Part shown: one piece after another, positions 40,531-51,650 of the stretch | How positions within the stretch are numbered: position 1 is the first letter of the stretch | How the letters are laid out: every line of letters starts with the position of its first letter | From: Mycobacterium angelicum | GTDB taxonomy: Bacteria > Actinomycetota > Actinomycetes > Mycobacteriales > Mycobacteriaceae | Length of the DNA stretch: 64,000 bases | NCBI RefSeq assembly: GCF_002086155.1 | Contig: NZ_MVHE01000017.1 | Location: forward strand, 1-64,000 | Direction of reading: 5' to 3' | Program-made: the position numbers and the translations under genes | The notes under the pieces: generated by a model | What the model was told of the DNA's origin: nothing | Database searches by the model: none | The model's input: the letters and a program-made list of their open reading frames with translations, nothing else

Positions 40531-41691
40531 CTAACGCGACAGTGGGTCGTGCCGGATGCGTTCCGGCGGCGCGCCCTTGGCGATCAGTGCGGCTTTGGTA
40601 GCGCGCACCATCGCCGGGCCGCCGCAGATGAGGATTTGTCGGTCGCCCCAGCCGCCGTAGTTGGTGACCACCTCCGGCAAGCGCCCGCTCTGGCGCACAT
40701 GCAAGCCACGCGGTGGCGAGACGTCGGGATAGTCGGCCGCCCAGGGCGGATCCCGGTTGTACTCTGTCACCGGTGAGACGGACAGCCACGGATTCTGCGC
40801 CGCCACCTGCCATAACGTGCGCAGGTCGTAGAGCTCGCAGAAGTAGCGTGCGCCGAAGAACAGATGCACCCGCGGGTTTTGGGCGTAACGGCTCAGGTCC
40901 AGGATCAGCGCCCGCAGCGGCGCCAGGCCGGTGCTGCCGGCGACCATGAGCACGTCCCCACCATCGCGGTCGACCCGCAAGGCGCCGTGCGGACCGGCCA
41001 ATCGCCAGCGGTCGCCGGGCCGGGTTTCGCTGACAATGGCGTTGCTGACCAGACCGCCGGGCACCACGCGGACGTGAAACTCGATCCGGCCGTCGGGGTC
41101 GGGCGGAATGGCCGGGCTCAGGTATCGCCAGCGGTGCGGGCATTGGGGGACGTGGACGTTGACGTACTGGCCGGCGTGGTACTGCAGCGGGCGGTCCAGC
41201 CGCAGCCGCACCACCGCGAGATCCCTTGACACCCGCGCGTGCTCGACGACGGTGCCGTCCCACCACGCCGGCCCCTCTTCGGAGTCCGCGGCGCCGCTCA
41301 TCACCCCGGTGATCAGGTTCAGTGACTGCTCGGCCGCCCGGCTGACGGCGTCGGTCCAGGCATCACCGACATGGCCGCGCATCGTGGCGTACAGAGCTCG
41401 GCGCAACGTCTCGTATTGGGCCGGCAGCACACCGTACTTGCGGTGGTCGCGGCCGAGCTGGGCCAGAAAGGCCACGGGTTCGTCAGCGCGCTGTGCGACC
41501 AGCTCGCCGTACACCCAGTGCAGCGCGTGTGCGAAAGCTGCTCGCTGGCTGTCCATTTCGGGCGGGAACAGCTCACGCACCGAACTGTCGAGGGCAAACC
41601 AGTGGGTGTAGAACCGGCGGACGAGGTCTGGGCTGGCGGGATCGAAGGCGTCGCGCAGCACCTGCAACGCAGCTCGGTCATCGAGGCCCAC
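40531..41691 (-). CDS. Type II flavohemoglobin (globin-ferredoxin reductase fusion, Rv0385-like)
   Basis: Protein of 386 residues joining a globin domain (about 1-140) to an FAD/NAD(P)-binding reductase. The globin part shows RRFYTHWFALDSSVRELFP and the likely proximal His in LGRDHRKYGVLP. The reductase has YHAGQYVNVHVPQ and RWRYLSPAIPP (FAD), and VAGSTGLAPLRALI and ILICGGPAMVRATKAAL (nicotinamide nucleotide). The H37Rv counterpart, Rv0385, is described as a type II flavohemoglobin linked to D-lactate oxidation and redox protection rather than NO dioxygenation. The start is GTG at 41691. It is 18 bases upstream of the cyclase-LuxR gene and 9 bases downstream of the GAP-family gene. Confidence 0.88.
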   Translation of the reverse strand: MGLDDRAALQVLRDAFDPASPDLVRRFYTHWFALDSSVRELFPPEMDSQRAAFAHALHWVYGELVAQRADEPVAFLAQLGRDHRKYGVLPAQYETLRRALYATMRGHVGDAWTDAVSRAAEQSLNLITGVMSGAADSEEGPAWWDGTVVEHARVSRDLAVVRLRLDRPLQYHAGQYVNVHVPQCPHRWRYLSPAIPPDPDGRIEFHVRVVPGGLVSNAIVSETRPGDRWRLAGPHGALRVDRDGGDVLMVAGSTGLAPLRALILDLSRYAQNPRVHLFFGARYFCELYDLRTLWQVAAQNPWLSVSPVTEYNRDPPWAADYPDVSPPRGLHVRQSGRLPEVVTNYGGWGDRQILICGGPAMVRATKAALIAKGAPPERIRHDPLSR

Positions 41692-41700
41692 GGGCTCCGA

Positions 41701-42348
41701 TTATAGGGCGTGAATTCCCTTGTACAGCACCGCGAGTCCGATCAACACCAGGATGACCGCAACCACAGCGGCATTGTGCTTCTCCATCCAGTTCTTGAGT
41801 CGCTCCAGCGGGTCGTCGAGACGGCCGCCGGCGGCCGTGTAGGCCAGGATCGGGATCGCCACCGACGACGTGGCGACCGCAACGAATACGGCGGCGGTGA
41901 GCACTGTGCCGGCGACACCCAGCGCATCGGTCCCGATCGCCAAACCGGCTGCGGCACAGACGAATAGCACCTTGACATTCAGCACCGCAAGCGCGGCTCC
42001 CGTCATCGCGGCGCGGGGCGGGGTGACCGAGGTGAGCGTTCGCATCCAGGCCGGGATGTGGTCGTGTCCGCGCCGCGTCAGCCAGCGGAGGACGCCGAAC
42101 ACGATGAGCGTGATGCCGACGACGATCCGCAGCCAGGACGCCCACTGCGGTGGCTGCTCGCGCAGGCCGCCGAGCATGTTGGAGATACCGATGGCGATCG
42201 CGGTCAGTGCGGCTATGCCGAACACCCAACCGGCCAGATAGGCCAAGCCGCTCTCGCGGGGATGTGGCGCATGCAAGACCAGTACCCCGGGGATGATCGA
42301 CAGCGGCGAAACCGTGATCACCAGCGCCAGCGGCAGTACTTCTATCAC
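41701..42348 (-). CDS. GAP/Sap family membrane protein (LysE-superfamily-like)
   Basis: Polytopic membrane protein of 215 residues with about six hydrophobic segments. The start IEVLPLALVITVSPLSIIPG and AGWVFGIAALTAIAIG are typical of mycobacterial GAP/Sap (peptidoglycolipid or sulfolipid addressing) proteins, which resemble LysE exporters and help move glycolipids to the surface. The GTG at 42348 is used because the longer frame to 42597 runs back through the clpB promoter and contains no hydrophobic segment. It would be the first gene of a minus-strand unit with flavohemoglobin and cyclase-LuxR. Its partner lipid is not known. In H37Rv I recall no such gene between Rv0385 and clpB. Confidence 0.8.
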   Translation of the reverse strand: MIEVLPLALVITVSPLSIIPGVLVLHAPHPRESGLAYLAGWVFGIAALTAIAIGISNMLGGLREQPPQWASWLRIVVGITLIVFGVLRWLTRRGHDHIPAWMRTLTSVTPPRAAMTGAALAVLNVKVLFVCAAAGLAIGTDALGVAGTVLTAAVFVAVATSSVAIPILAYTAAGGRLDDPLERLKNWMEKHNAAVVAVILVLIGLAVLYKGIHAL

Positions 42349-42399
42349 GCGAGAACGGTAGCCGACGTTATAGGGCAGGCTGCCGGGCCGTGGCTCGGG

Positions 42400-42463
42400 T
42401 CGCCGAGCGTGTACTGAGCGCGAGAAATCGCGCTTGAACTGACAGTGAGTACACGCTCGGCGA
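42400..42463. repeat. Nested inverted repeat in the clpB upstream region
   Basis: A 16-base arm TCGCCGAGCGTGTACT (42400-42415) is the exact reverse complement of 42448-42463. Inside the loop lies a second perfect hairpin, GCGCGA (42418-42423), GAAA, TCGCGC (42428-42433). It resembles a dispersed mycobacterial intergenic element; a related GCCGAGTGTG stretch is at 53208-53217. Confidence 0.75.
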
Positions 42464-42531
42464 CAGCGTTTAACGGGAATACTGGGCAACTGTTGGATCG
42501 ACCTTGCGGTGCCCCGGCGAAAGAACTTAGA

Positions 42532-42564
42532 GTTGAGCGGAACAGACTCAACCTTGATCGCGTT
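42532..42564 (+). promoter_or_regulatory. Overlapping HAIR element and SigH-type promoter of clpB
   Basis: GTTGAGC (42532-42538), GGAACAG, ACTCAAC (42546-42552) is a 7-7-7 HAIR element. Its spacer begins with GGAACA (42539-42544), and 17 bases later GTT (42562-42564) completes a SigH-type promoter. HspR bound here would cover the -35 box directly. Confidence 0.75.
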
Positions 42565-42620
42565 GAACAACCCGACAAGCATTTTCTGACCCGCCATTTT
42601 GGCCTCGAACGGAGATCGTC

Positions 42621-45179
<2,559 letters not shown>

Positions 45180-45968
45180 ACCGCGACCCGGCGCCGAGAG
45201 CGGCCTGCAGCCGTTGCCGGGCGGCCGGCTGCGCAAGAGTTTCGCGTAGCAGCTGATCCTCGATGCGCAGGCCGGTGCTGAGGTCTCCGGCCGCCGCATC
45301 GACCGCCCGTTTGACGGCCGCGACGGCCTGCGCCGGACTCGACGCGATGCGCCTGGCCAGCTTGTCGACGAAACGTCGCAGCAGCTCAGGTGGCAACGCG
45401 CGGTCCAGGTATCCCCAGGCTTCGGCGGTCGCGGCGTCGACGTCCATGCCGCCGAGGATGACCTCGAGGGCGCGGCCGCGACCGACCAGCCGGGGCAGTC
45501 GCTGGGTGCCGCCGCCGCCGGGGATGATCCCCACCGACACCTCCGGATGCCCCAGGACCGTGACGCCGAGCGCGCCATAGCGCATGTCGAACGCCATGGC
45601 GAACTCGCAGCCGCCCCCGCGGCAGGCGCCCTCGATGACGGCGATGGTGGCCTTCGGAATGGTCCGGAACCGCTCCATCGTGGCGTGGAAGGGCGAGAGC
45701 TCCTCGTGCAGTCCGGTGTCGTCGCCGGTCTGGTAAGCAGGCAGGTCCAGAATCAGCCCGACGTCGGCATGGGCGATGAAGATCTCCGGATCGGCCGAGT
45801 CGACGATGAGCACCCGGACCTGCTCGTCGTCGCTGACTTCCGTTGTCAGCCGGTTGATCTCGTCCAGCAGCGGCAGGTCCAACAGGTTGACGGGCGGATG
45901 GTCGATCGTGGCCCGGCAAATACCGTCGGCCACGGCGATGTGGATGAGCCGGTAGCCCTGGTACAAGG

Positions 45969-46406
45969 CTAGGTTTCCGAAATCTTCACGTACCCCTGCT
46001 GGACCAGCTGCGTCAGCCGGGCCATGGCGTTTCGGTTGACCTTGACGCCGGGGATCACATCGGCGTTGCCCCAGCCATTGGCCACGGCGGTGGCGCCGCA
46101 AAGTTCAACCTGCACACCCTTTTTCATCAGGTCGGCGACGACGGCCTTGTACGGATTGCCGATCGCGACGTGCCGGTTCGCGTTGTAGGTCGCATCGTCG
46201 AGCGCCACGTGTCCGGCGTTGGTGTGGAACACGATCACCACGTCCGGCTTCACCCGCCACTCCTCGGCGTCCTTGAGCACGATTCCGGTGTGGAAGAGCG
46301 CGGCCGGCATGTCGCCCTCGAAGGTCAGCGACGCCACGCTGAAAACGACCTTCACGTCGTCGAGTTGGACCGGAACGTCGATCTGCAGGGCGTGGTCTTG
46401 TGGCAC
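45969..46406 (-). CDS. DsrE/DsrF-like family protein
   Basis: Small cytosolic protein of 145 residues with the DsrE-like sulfurtransferase fold. Characteristic parts are KVVFSVASLTFEGDMPAALF, DVVIVFHTNAGHVAL and the segment VQVELCGATAVANGWGNADV, where the single Cys is in the position used for persulfide relay in DsrE/TusD proteins. The C terminus PGVKVNRNAMARLTQLVQQG is well conserved in the family. The start is GTG at 46406 behind AAAGGAG. It is followed closely by the enoyl-CoA hydratase gene, so the two are probably co-transcribed. Its exact role in sulfur relay is unknown. Confidence 0.85.
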   Translation of the reverse strand: MPQDHALQIDVPVQLDDVKVVFSVASLTFEGDMPAALFHTGIVLKDAEEWRVKPDVVIVFHTNAGHVALDDATYNANRHVAIGNPYKAVVADLMKKGVQVELCGATAVANGWGNADVIPGVKVNRNAMARLTQLVQQGYVKISET

Positions 46407-46441
46407 TTGGATTGCTCCTTTGCTTGGCCGGCCGTGAGGTG

Positions 46442-49192
46442 CTAGAGACCGCCGCCTTTGCCGGGGGTGCCGGCGGTACCACCGAGACCGCCGACGGTAC
46501 CGACCGGGTTCTTGCCGGGACCGCCCGGGCCGCCGGTGCCGCCCGGCTGATTCGCTCCGAAACCGCCGGTGCCGCCGGTGCCGCCGTCGCCGCCCTTGCC
46601 GCCGCTGCCGAAGTCGGAGGTACCGCCGGCACCTCCGATGCCGCCCGAACCGCCGTTACCGCCCACATCGACGCTGGTCCCCGTGCCGCCGGTGCCGCCC
46701 ATGCCGCCCCGCCCGCCGGTGCCGCCGGTGCTGGTGCCGTTTCCGTGGCCGCCGACGCCGCCGACGCCCCCGGTGCCACCCTGCGCGCCACCGGCATTGA
46801 CGGTGCCGCCCATCCCGCCGTTGCCGCCGGTGCCGCCGCCGGTGTCGCCCGCGCCGCCGGTGCCGCCCGCGCCGCCCGTACCGCCGGGGCCGGTGATCGT
46901 GTTGCCGCCGGTGCCGCCCGCGCCGCCGGTGCCGCCTGCCCCGCCGAGGCTGTTGCCGCCGTCGCCGCCGGTTCCGCCGACGCCGCGCACGGTGGTCGAC
47001 GTCAACGCGGTGCCGGCGTTGCCGCCGGTGCCGCCCTTTCCGCCGTTACCGCCCACGCTGTCACCGCCGTCACCGCCGCTGCCTCCGTCGCCGGCGGCGG
47101 TGCCGCGGCCGGCGGCGCCCAGGCCGCCGTCACCGCCGTTGCCGCCGGCCCCGCCAATGCCGAGCCCGCCGGCGCCGCCGTCGCCGCCGGAACCGCCGGT
47201 GATGTTGTTACCGCTACCGGTGGCACCGCTGCCGTCGCCGCCGTTGCCGCCGTTACCGCCGGTGGTGCCCGTCCCGCCGGCTCCGCCGTTGCCGCCGTCC
47301 CCACCGGCCCCGTTCGACAGGCCGGATGGCGGCGGGTTGCCGCCCCGGCCGCCGTTGCCACCGGCACCGCCGGCCGCGTTGGCGCCGCCATTGCCGCCGG
47401 CGCCGCCGTTGCCGCCGTCACCGCCGGACCCGGTGCTGGCCTGCACGTTGCCGCCGGCTCCGCCGTTGCCGCCGCGGCCTGCGGTCTGCGTGGTGCCGTT
47501 GCTGCCGTTGGCGCCGTCCGTCGAGCCGGTGCCACCGGTCCCACGGGCCCCCGCGATCCCGGAGTTGCCCCCTCGGCCACCGTCACCGCCGTTGCCGCCG
47601 ATGGGTGTGGTCGGTGTGGCGGGAGCGCCGCTGCCGCCGTTGCCGCCGTTGCCCGGGGTGCCAGCATTGGCGCCGTTGCCGCCGGCGCCGCCGACGCCAT
47701 TGGCGGCTTGACCGCCGACGCCCGTTCCGCCGGCGCCGCCGTCACCGCCTTTGCCGCCGTTGCCGCCGTTGCCGGCGTTTCCGCCGTCACCGCCGTTGGC
47801 GCCGGTGCCATTGGTGCCGTTGGCGCCGGTGATGCCGCTACCGCCGGCGCCGCCGTTGCCGGCTGCGCCACCATTACCGCCGATCCCGCCGGTGCCGCCG
47901 TTCGCGCCGCCGTTGCCGCCGCTGCCGCCGGCGCCGCCATTGCCCCCGCCGCCGCCGTTGGTCCCGTTGCCGTCCGGCCCGGTGGTGCCGGCCAACCCGG
48001 CTGCGCCGTTGCCGCCGATGCCGCCGACGCCGCCGTTGCCGTACTTGCCGCCATCGCCGCCGGCGCCGCCCCGGGCACCGTCGGCGCCCGGCGTGGTGCC
48101 GTCGGCGCCGGTTCCGCCGGCGCCGCCGTTACCACCCGTGTTGGGGGTGAGGCCGGCCGTGCCGTCGCCGCCGTGCAGGGAACCGGCTCCGCCCGAGCCG
48201 CCCTGTCCGCCGAGTCCGGGGTTGCCGCCGTGTCCGCCCTTGCCGCCGATGCCGGAGTTCACCGTCGAGGTGCCGGTAGCTCCGGCACCGCCGTTGCCTG
48301 GGGCGCCGCCGTCACCGCCGTTGCCGCCGGCTCCGCCGACGCCTTGGCCGGCGGCCTGGCCGAAGGAGTTGGTGCCGCCCGCGCCGCCGTGGCCGCCGGC
48401 CCCGCCGCCGCCGCCGGCCCCACCGGTGCCGCCGTCGCCGCCATCGGCACCGCGCACCGGCCCGGGGGCCCCGTCATGGCCGATGCCGCCGGCTCCGCCG
48501 GCCCCGCCAGCGCCGCCGGCTCCGCCGACGCCGCCATCGCCGAGCAGGTATCCGCCGGCCCCGCCGACACCGCCGTTACCCCCGGCGCCGCCCGCGCCGC
48601 CGGCACCGCCGACGGGAGCGGCTGCCGTGCTCGGTGCCCCCGCGGCTCCGGCCGCGCCCATGCCACCGGCCCCGCCGACCCCGCCGGCACCGAACAGTCC
48701 GGCCCGGCCGCCGGCACCGCCGTCGCCGCCGGCCGCGCCGGCCAGGGTGGCCGTCCCGCCGGCTCCACCGCCGCCGCCATTGCCCGACCACCAGCCCCCG
48801 TTGGGGTTTGCCGCGGTTCCGTTGGCGCCGTTGCCAATCAGCGGACGGCCCAGCACCGCCTGGGTGGGGGCGTTGATGACGCCCAGCATCTGCTGTTCGA
48901 GGAGTTGCAATGGCGAGGCGTTAGCCGCCTCGGCGCCGGCATAGGCCATGGCTGAGCCGTTCAGGGTGCGGACGAACTGGTCGTGGTACCGCGCCGCCTG
49001 CACGCTCAGGGCCTGGTACTGGCGGCCGTAGGCACCGAACAGCCCGGCGATCGCGGCCGACACCTCGTCACCGGCGGCTGCGGCCAGTCCGGTAAGCGGC
49101 GCGGCCGCACTGGCCTGGACCCATGCCGTCTGAAGCCGGGCCAGATCGCCGGCCGCTCCAATCAATGCATCCGGTACCGCCGCCAACGACAT
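46442..49192 (-). CDS. PE_PGRS family protein (916 residues)
   Basis: PE-domain protein with a Gly-rich PGRS tail. The N-terminal PE domain (about residues 1-95) reads MSLAAVPDALIGAAGDLARL and ends GSAMAYAGAEAANASPLQ; YAGAE supplies the YxxxE type VII secretion motif. The eponymous Pro-Glu is Pro-Asp here. A linker with VLGRPLIGNGANGT precedes about 770 residues of GGAGGxGG-type repeats, expected to form a polyproline-II glycine sandwich at the cell surface. The ATG is preceded by GAGGGGA. It is usually exported by ESX-5. A head-to-head promoter region of 225 bases separates it from the Rv0383c-like gene. Function is not known. Confidence 0.95.
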   Translation of the reverse strand: MSLAAVPDALIGAAGDLARLQTAWVQASAAAPLTGLAAAAGDEVSAAIAGLFGAYGRQYQALSVQAARYHDQFVRTLNGSAMAYAGAEAANASPLQLLEQQMLGVINAPTQAVLGRPLIGNGANGTAANPNGGWWSGNGGGGGAGGTATLAGAAGGDGGAGGRAGLFGAGGVGGAGGMGAAGAAGAPSTAAAPVGGAGGAGGAGGNGGVGGAGGYLLGDGGVGGAGGAGGAGGAGGIGHDGAPGPVRGADGGDGGTGGAGGGGGAGGHGGAGGTNSFGQAAGQGVGGAGGNGGDGGAPGNGGAGATGTSTVNSGIGGKGGHGGNPGLGGQGGSGGAGSLHGGDGTAGLTPNTGGNGGAGGTGADGTTPGADGARGGAGGDGGKYGNGGVGGIGGNGAAGLAGTTGPDGNGTNGGGGGNGGAGGSGGNGGANGGTGGIGGNGGAAGNGGAGGSGITGANGTNGTGANGGDGGNAGNGGNGGKGGDGGAGGTGVGGQAANGVGGAGGNGANAGTPGNGGNGGSGAPATPTTPIGGNGGDGGRGGNSGIAGARGTGGTGSTDGANGSNGTTQTAGRGGNGGAGGNVQASTGSGGDGGNGGAGGNGGANAAGGAGGNGGRGGNPPPSGLSNGAGGDGGNGGAGGTGTTGGNGGNGGDGSGATGSGNNITGGSGGDGGAGGLGIGGAGGNGGDGGLGAAGRGTAAGDGGSGGDGGDSVGGNGGKGGTGGNAGTALTSTTVRGVGGTGGDGGNSLGGAGGTGGAGGTGGNTITGPGGTGGAGGTGGAGDTGGGTGGNGGMGGTVNAGGAQGGTGGVGGVGGHGNGTSTGGTGGRGGMGGTGGTGTSVDVGGNGGSGGIGGAGGTSDFGSGGKGGDGGTGGTGGFGANQPGGTGGPGGPGKNPVGTVGGLGGTAGTPGKGGGL

Positions 49193-49417
49193 GGGAAATC
49201 CCCTCGAATTCGTATCGCGGACAAAAGGATCGGGAAATCTGAACCAGTGAGGCTACTCACAACACCGCTGCGGGCGTCGGCTTTTTCGGTAAACACATAG
49301 AACCTGCAATTAATACGAGGGCGCCGCCCTCGACACGGCCGGGTAATACGTCTCGTGATTGGGTTGTGACCTGCTCGGATTGTTTGTTCGGCGGCAACAG
49401 CAGATAGGCTGTTCGGG

Positions 49418-50281
49418 ATGGTCCCGCTTTGGTTCACGCTGTCCGCACTGTGCTTTGTCGGTGCGGCGGTATTGCTGTACGTCGACATCGATCGGCGCCG
49501 CGGCCGCAGCAGGCGCCGCAGGTCCTGGGCCCGTTCGCACGGATTCGACTATGAGCGCGAATCGACCGACATTCTCAAGCGGTGGAAGCGCGGTGTCATG
49601 TCGACGGTCGGCGATGTCGCCGCCCAAAACGTCGTGCTGGGACAGATCCGTGGCGAGGCGGTCTACATCTTCGACATCGACGAAGTGGCCACGGTAATCG
49701 CGCTGCACCGCAAGGTAGGCACCAACGTCGTGGTCGATCTGCGGCTCAAAGGTCTCAAAGAGCCACGCGAGAGCGACATTTGGCTGTTGGGCGCGATCGG
49801 GCCGCGGATGGTGTACTCGACCAACCTGGACGCCGCCCGCCGGGCCTGCGACCGGCGGATGGTCACCTTCGCGCACACCGCGCCGGACTGCGCCGAGATC
49901 ATGTGGAACGAGCAGAACTGGACGCTGGTCAGCATGCCGATCGCCAGCACCCGCGCCCAATGGGACGAGGGTCTGCGTACCGTGCGCCAGTTCAACGACC
50001 TGCTGCGGGTCTTGCCGCCGCTGCCCGCCGAGGCCGCACAGGAAACGGGTGAGCCCGCGCCGCGCAGCACCGCACCCAGCCGTCCGCTGGCGCCTGCGGG
50101 CCGCGCCGAATTGCCGCCCCGCCGCGCTGACCAGGACATAGCCGGGCTACTGGGCGAGGCCGGTCGCCGCAGCGCGGCCCGCGAACCCGAGCCGGTGCGC
50201 CGCGAGGAGGGTCGCTCCGAGCCGGGCCGGCGTCCACCACCGGGACGCAACGGCACTCAGGCCACCCACTACCAGCGCTGA
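49418..50281 (+). CDS. Conserved membrane-anchored protein (Rv0383c-like)
   Basis: Protein of 287 residues with one N-terminal membrane segment (VPLWFTLSALCFVGAAVLLY) followed by a basic stop-transfer stretch (DIDRRRGRSRRRRSWAR), so most of the protein probably faces the cytoplasm. The central domain (about 60-200) is globular, with no catalytic motif I recognise; the C-terminal 80 residues are Pro/Arg/Glu-rich and disordered. Length and position next to pyrE agree with H37Rv Rv0383c. It is the first of a run of plus-strand genes through the methyltransferase at 53197. Function unknown. Confidence 0.8.
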   Translation: MVPLWFTLSALCFVGAAVLLYVDIDRRRGRSRRRRSWARSHGFDYERESTDILKRWKRGVMSTVGDVAAQNVVLGQIRGEAVYIFDIDEVATVIALHRKVGTNVVVDLRLKGLKEPRESDIWLLGAIGPRMVYSTNLDAARRACDRRMVTFAHTAPDCAEIMWNEQNWTLVSMPIASTRAQWDEGLRTVRQFNDLLRVLPPLPAEAAQETGEPAPRSTAPSRPLAPAGRAELPPRRADQDIAGLLGEAGRRSAAREPEPVRREEGRSEPGRRPPPGRNGTQATHYQR

Positions 50282-50345
50282 AAGCCCAAAGCTGGGCTGT
50301 GCCGGGGTAAAGCCCGCCCAACGTCGCTTCGCTACGCTGTCGCTC

Positions 50346-51119
50346 ATGCCTCGCCCCGTCGCCCTGATCACCGGGCCCACCGCAGGAATCGGCGCCGGCT
50401 ATGCGCGACGATATGCGCGCGATGGCTACGACCTGGTGCTGGTCGCGCGTGACGTCGGCCGCTTGGAACAACTCGCCGACGAGCTCGCCGGTGAGGCCGG
50501 CAACATCGAGATTCTGCCCGCTGACCTGGCCGGTGCGGCCGGTCGCGACAAGGTGGTGCAGCGGCTGGCCGACGGGGTTCGGGTGCTGGTGAACAACGCC
50601 GGTTTCGGCACCTCCGGGGAGTTCTGGACGGCCGATCCGGCACTGCTGCAGGCCCAGCTCGACGTCAACGTGACCGCGGTCATGCATTTCACCCGGGCCG
50701 CGCTGCCGCCCATGCTTGAGGCCGGCGCGGGCACCGTCATCAACGTCGCCAGCGTGGCCGGGCTGCTGTCCGGGCGCGGATCGACCTATTCGGCGTCAAA
50801 GGCGTGGGTGGTTTCGTTCACCGAGGGCCTGGCCGGCGGATTGCAGGGGACCGGCGTCAGCATCCATGCCATCTGCCCTGGATTCGTGCACACCGAATTC
50901 CACGCCAGGGCGGGTATCAACATGGGCAAGCTGCCGTCGTTTCTGTGGCTCGAGGTCGACGACGTGGTCAGCGAAAGCCTGGCCGACGTCGCCGCGGGCA
51001 AGGTGATCAGCGTCCCGAGTATTCAGTACAAGGCGCTGGTGACCGCCGGCCGGATGATTCCGCGTGGCCTGGCCCGGACGGTGATAAAGCGAGTCGGCGG
51101 TGGCCGTGGCCGGACCTGA
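50346..51119 (+). CDS. Short-chain dehydrogenase/reductase (SDR)
   Basis: Classical SDR of 257 residues. The Rossmann NAD(P)-binding motif is TGPTAGIGAGYARRYA, NNAG appears in VLVNNAGFGTSG, the catalytic Ser in INVASVAGLLSG, and the catalytic YxxxK in TYSASKAWV. PGFVHTEFHAR is the usual post-catalytic segment. The basic C terminus is typical of mycobacterial SDRs near cell-envelope genes; substrate unknown. Its 3' end overlaps pyrE by 14 bases. In H37Rv, as I recall, no SDR separates Rv0383c from pyrE, so it may be a lineage-specific insertion or a loss in M. tuberculosis. Confidence 0.9.
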   Translation: MPRPVALITGPTAGIGAGYARRYARDGYDLVLVARDVGRLEQLADELAGEAGNIEILPADLAGAAGRDKVVQRLADGVRVLVNNAGFGTSGEFWTADPALLQAQLDVNVTAVMHFTRAALPPMLEAGAGTVINVASVAGLLSGRGSTYSASKAWVVSFTEGLAGGLQGTGVSIHAICPGFVHTEFHARAGINMGKLPSFLWLEVDDVVSESLADVAAGKVISVPSIQYKALVTAGRMIPRGLARTVIKRVGGGRGRT

Positions 51120-51645
51120 ACTCGACGAGCTCGCTGAGCTGGTGCGCCGGCTCTCGGTGGTGCACGGCCGCGTCACGCTGTCGTCGGGCAAGGAGGCCGA
51201 CTATTACGTCGACCTGCGCCGGGCCACCCTGCACCACCGGGCGGCCGCGCTGATCGGGCGGCTGATGCGCGAACTCACCGAAGACTGGGACTACGCGCTC
51301 GTCGGCGGGCTGACGCTGGGCGCCGATCCGGTGGCCACCGCGATCATGCACGCTCCGGGACGGCCGATCGACGCGTTCGTGGTGCGCAAGTCGGTGAAAA
51401 CCCATGGTATGCAACGACTTATCGAGGGCAGCGACGTTTCCGGCCGGCGCGTGCTGGTGGTCGAGGACACCAGCACGACGGGCGGTTCGGCGCTGACGGC
51501 GGTACACGCCGTGCGCGAGGCCGGTGGTGAGGTCGTCGGGGTGGCCACCGTGGTGGACCGTGCGACCGGCGCCGCCGAGGCCATCGAGGCCGAAGGCCTG
51601 CCCTACCGCAGCGTGCTGGGCCTGGCCGAGCTGGGGTTGGGCTAG
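51106..51645 (+). CDS. pyrE: Orotate phosphoribosyltransferase
   Basis: Converts orotate and PRPP to orotidine 5'-phosphate in pyrimidine synthesis; 179 residues. The PRPP-binding motif is VLVVEDTSTTGGSALTA (about residues 116-132). Other conserved parts are SSGKEADYYVDLRRATLH, GGLTLGADPVA and VVRKSVKTHGMQRLIEG. The second GTG (51106, AGPELDELAELVRRL) is preferred because it gives the 179-residue length I recall for the H37Rv enzyme; a GTG at 51100 adds two residues. It overlaps the SDR gene and is 5 bases from the Rv0381c-like gene, so the run is probably one transcript. Confidence 0.96.
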   Translation: MAGPELDELAELVRRLSVVHGRVTLSSGKEADYYVDLRRATLHHRAAALIGRLMRELTEDWDYALVGGLTLGADPVATAIMHAPGRPIDAFVVRKSVKTHGMQRLIEGSDVSGRRVLVVEDTSTTGGSALTAVHAVREAGGEVVGVATVVDRATGAAEAIEAEGLPYRSVLGLAELGLG

Positions 51646-51650
51646 GCCGC

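Noticed and set aside
41701..42597. A 298-residue version of the GAP-family protein
   Set aside because: The extra 83 residues cover the clpB promoter and inverted repeat and have no membrane character.
46400..48955. Large plus-strand frames opposite the PE_PGRS gene
   Set aside because: Antisense of the GGxGG repeats; the translations are Ala/Gly- or Pro-rich low complexity.
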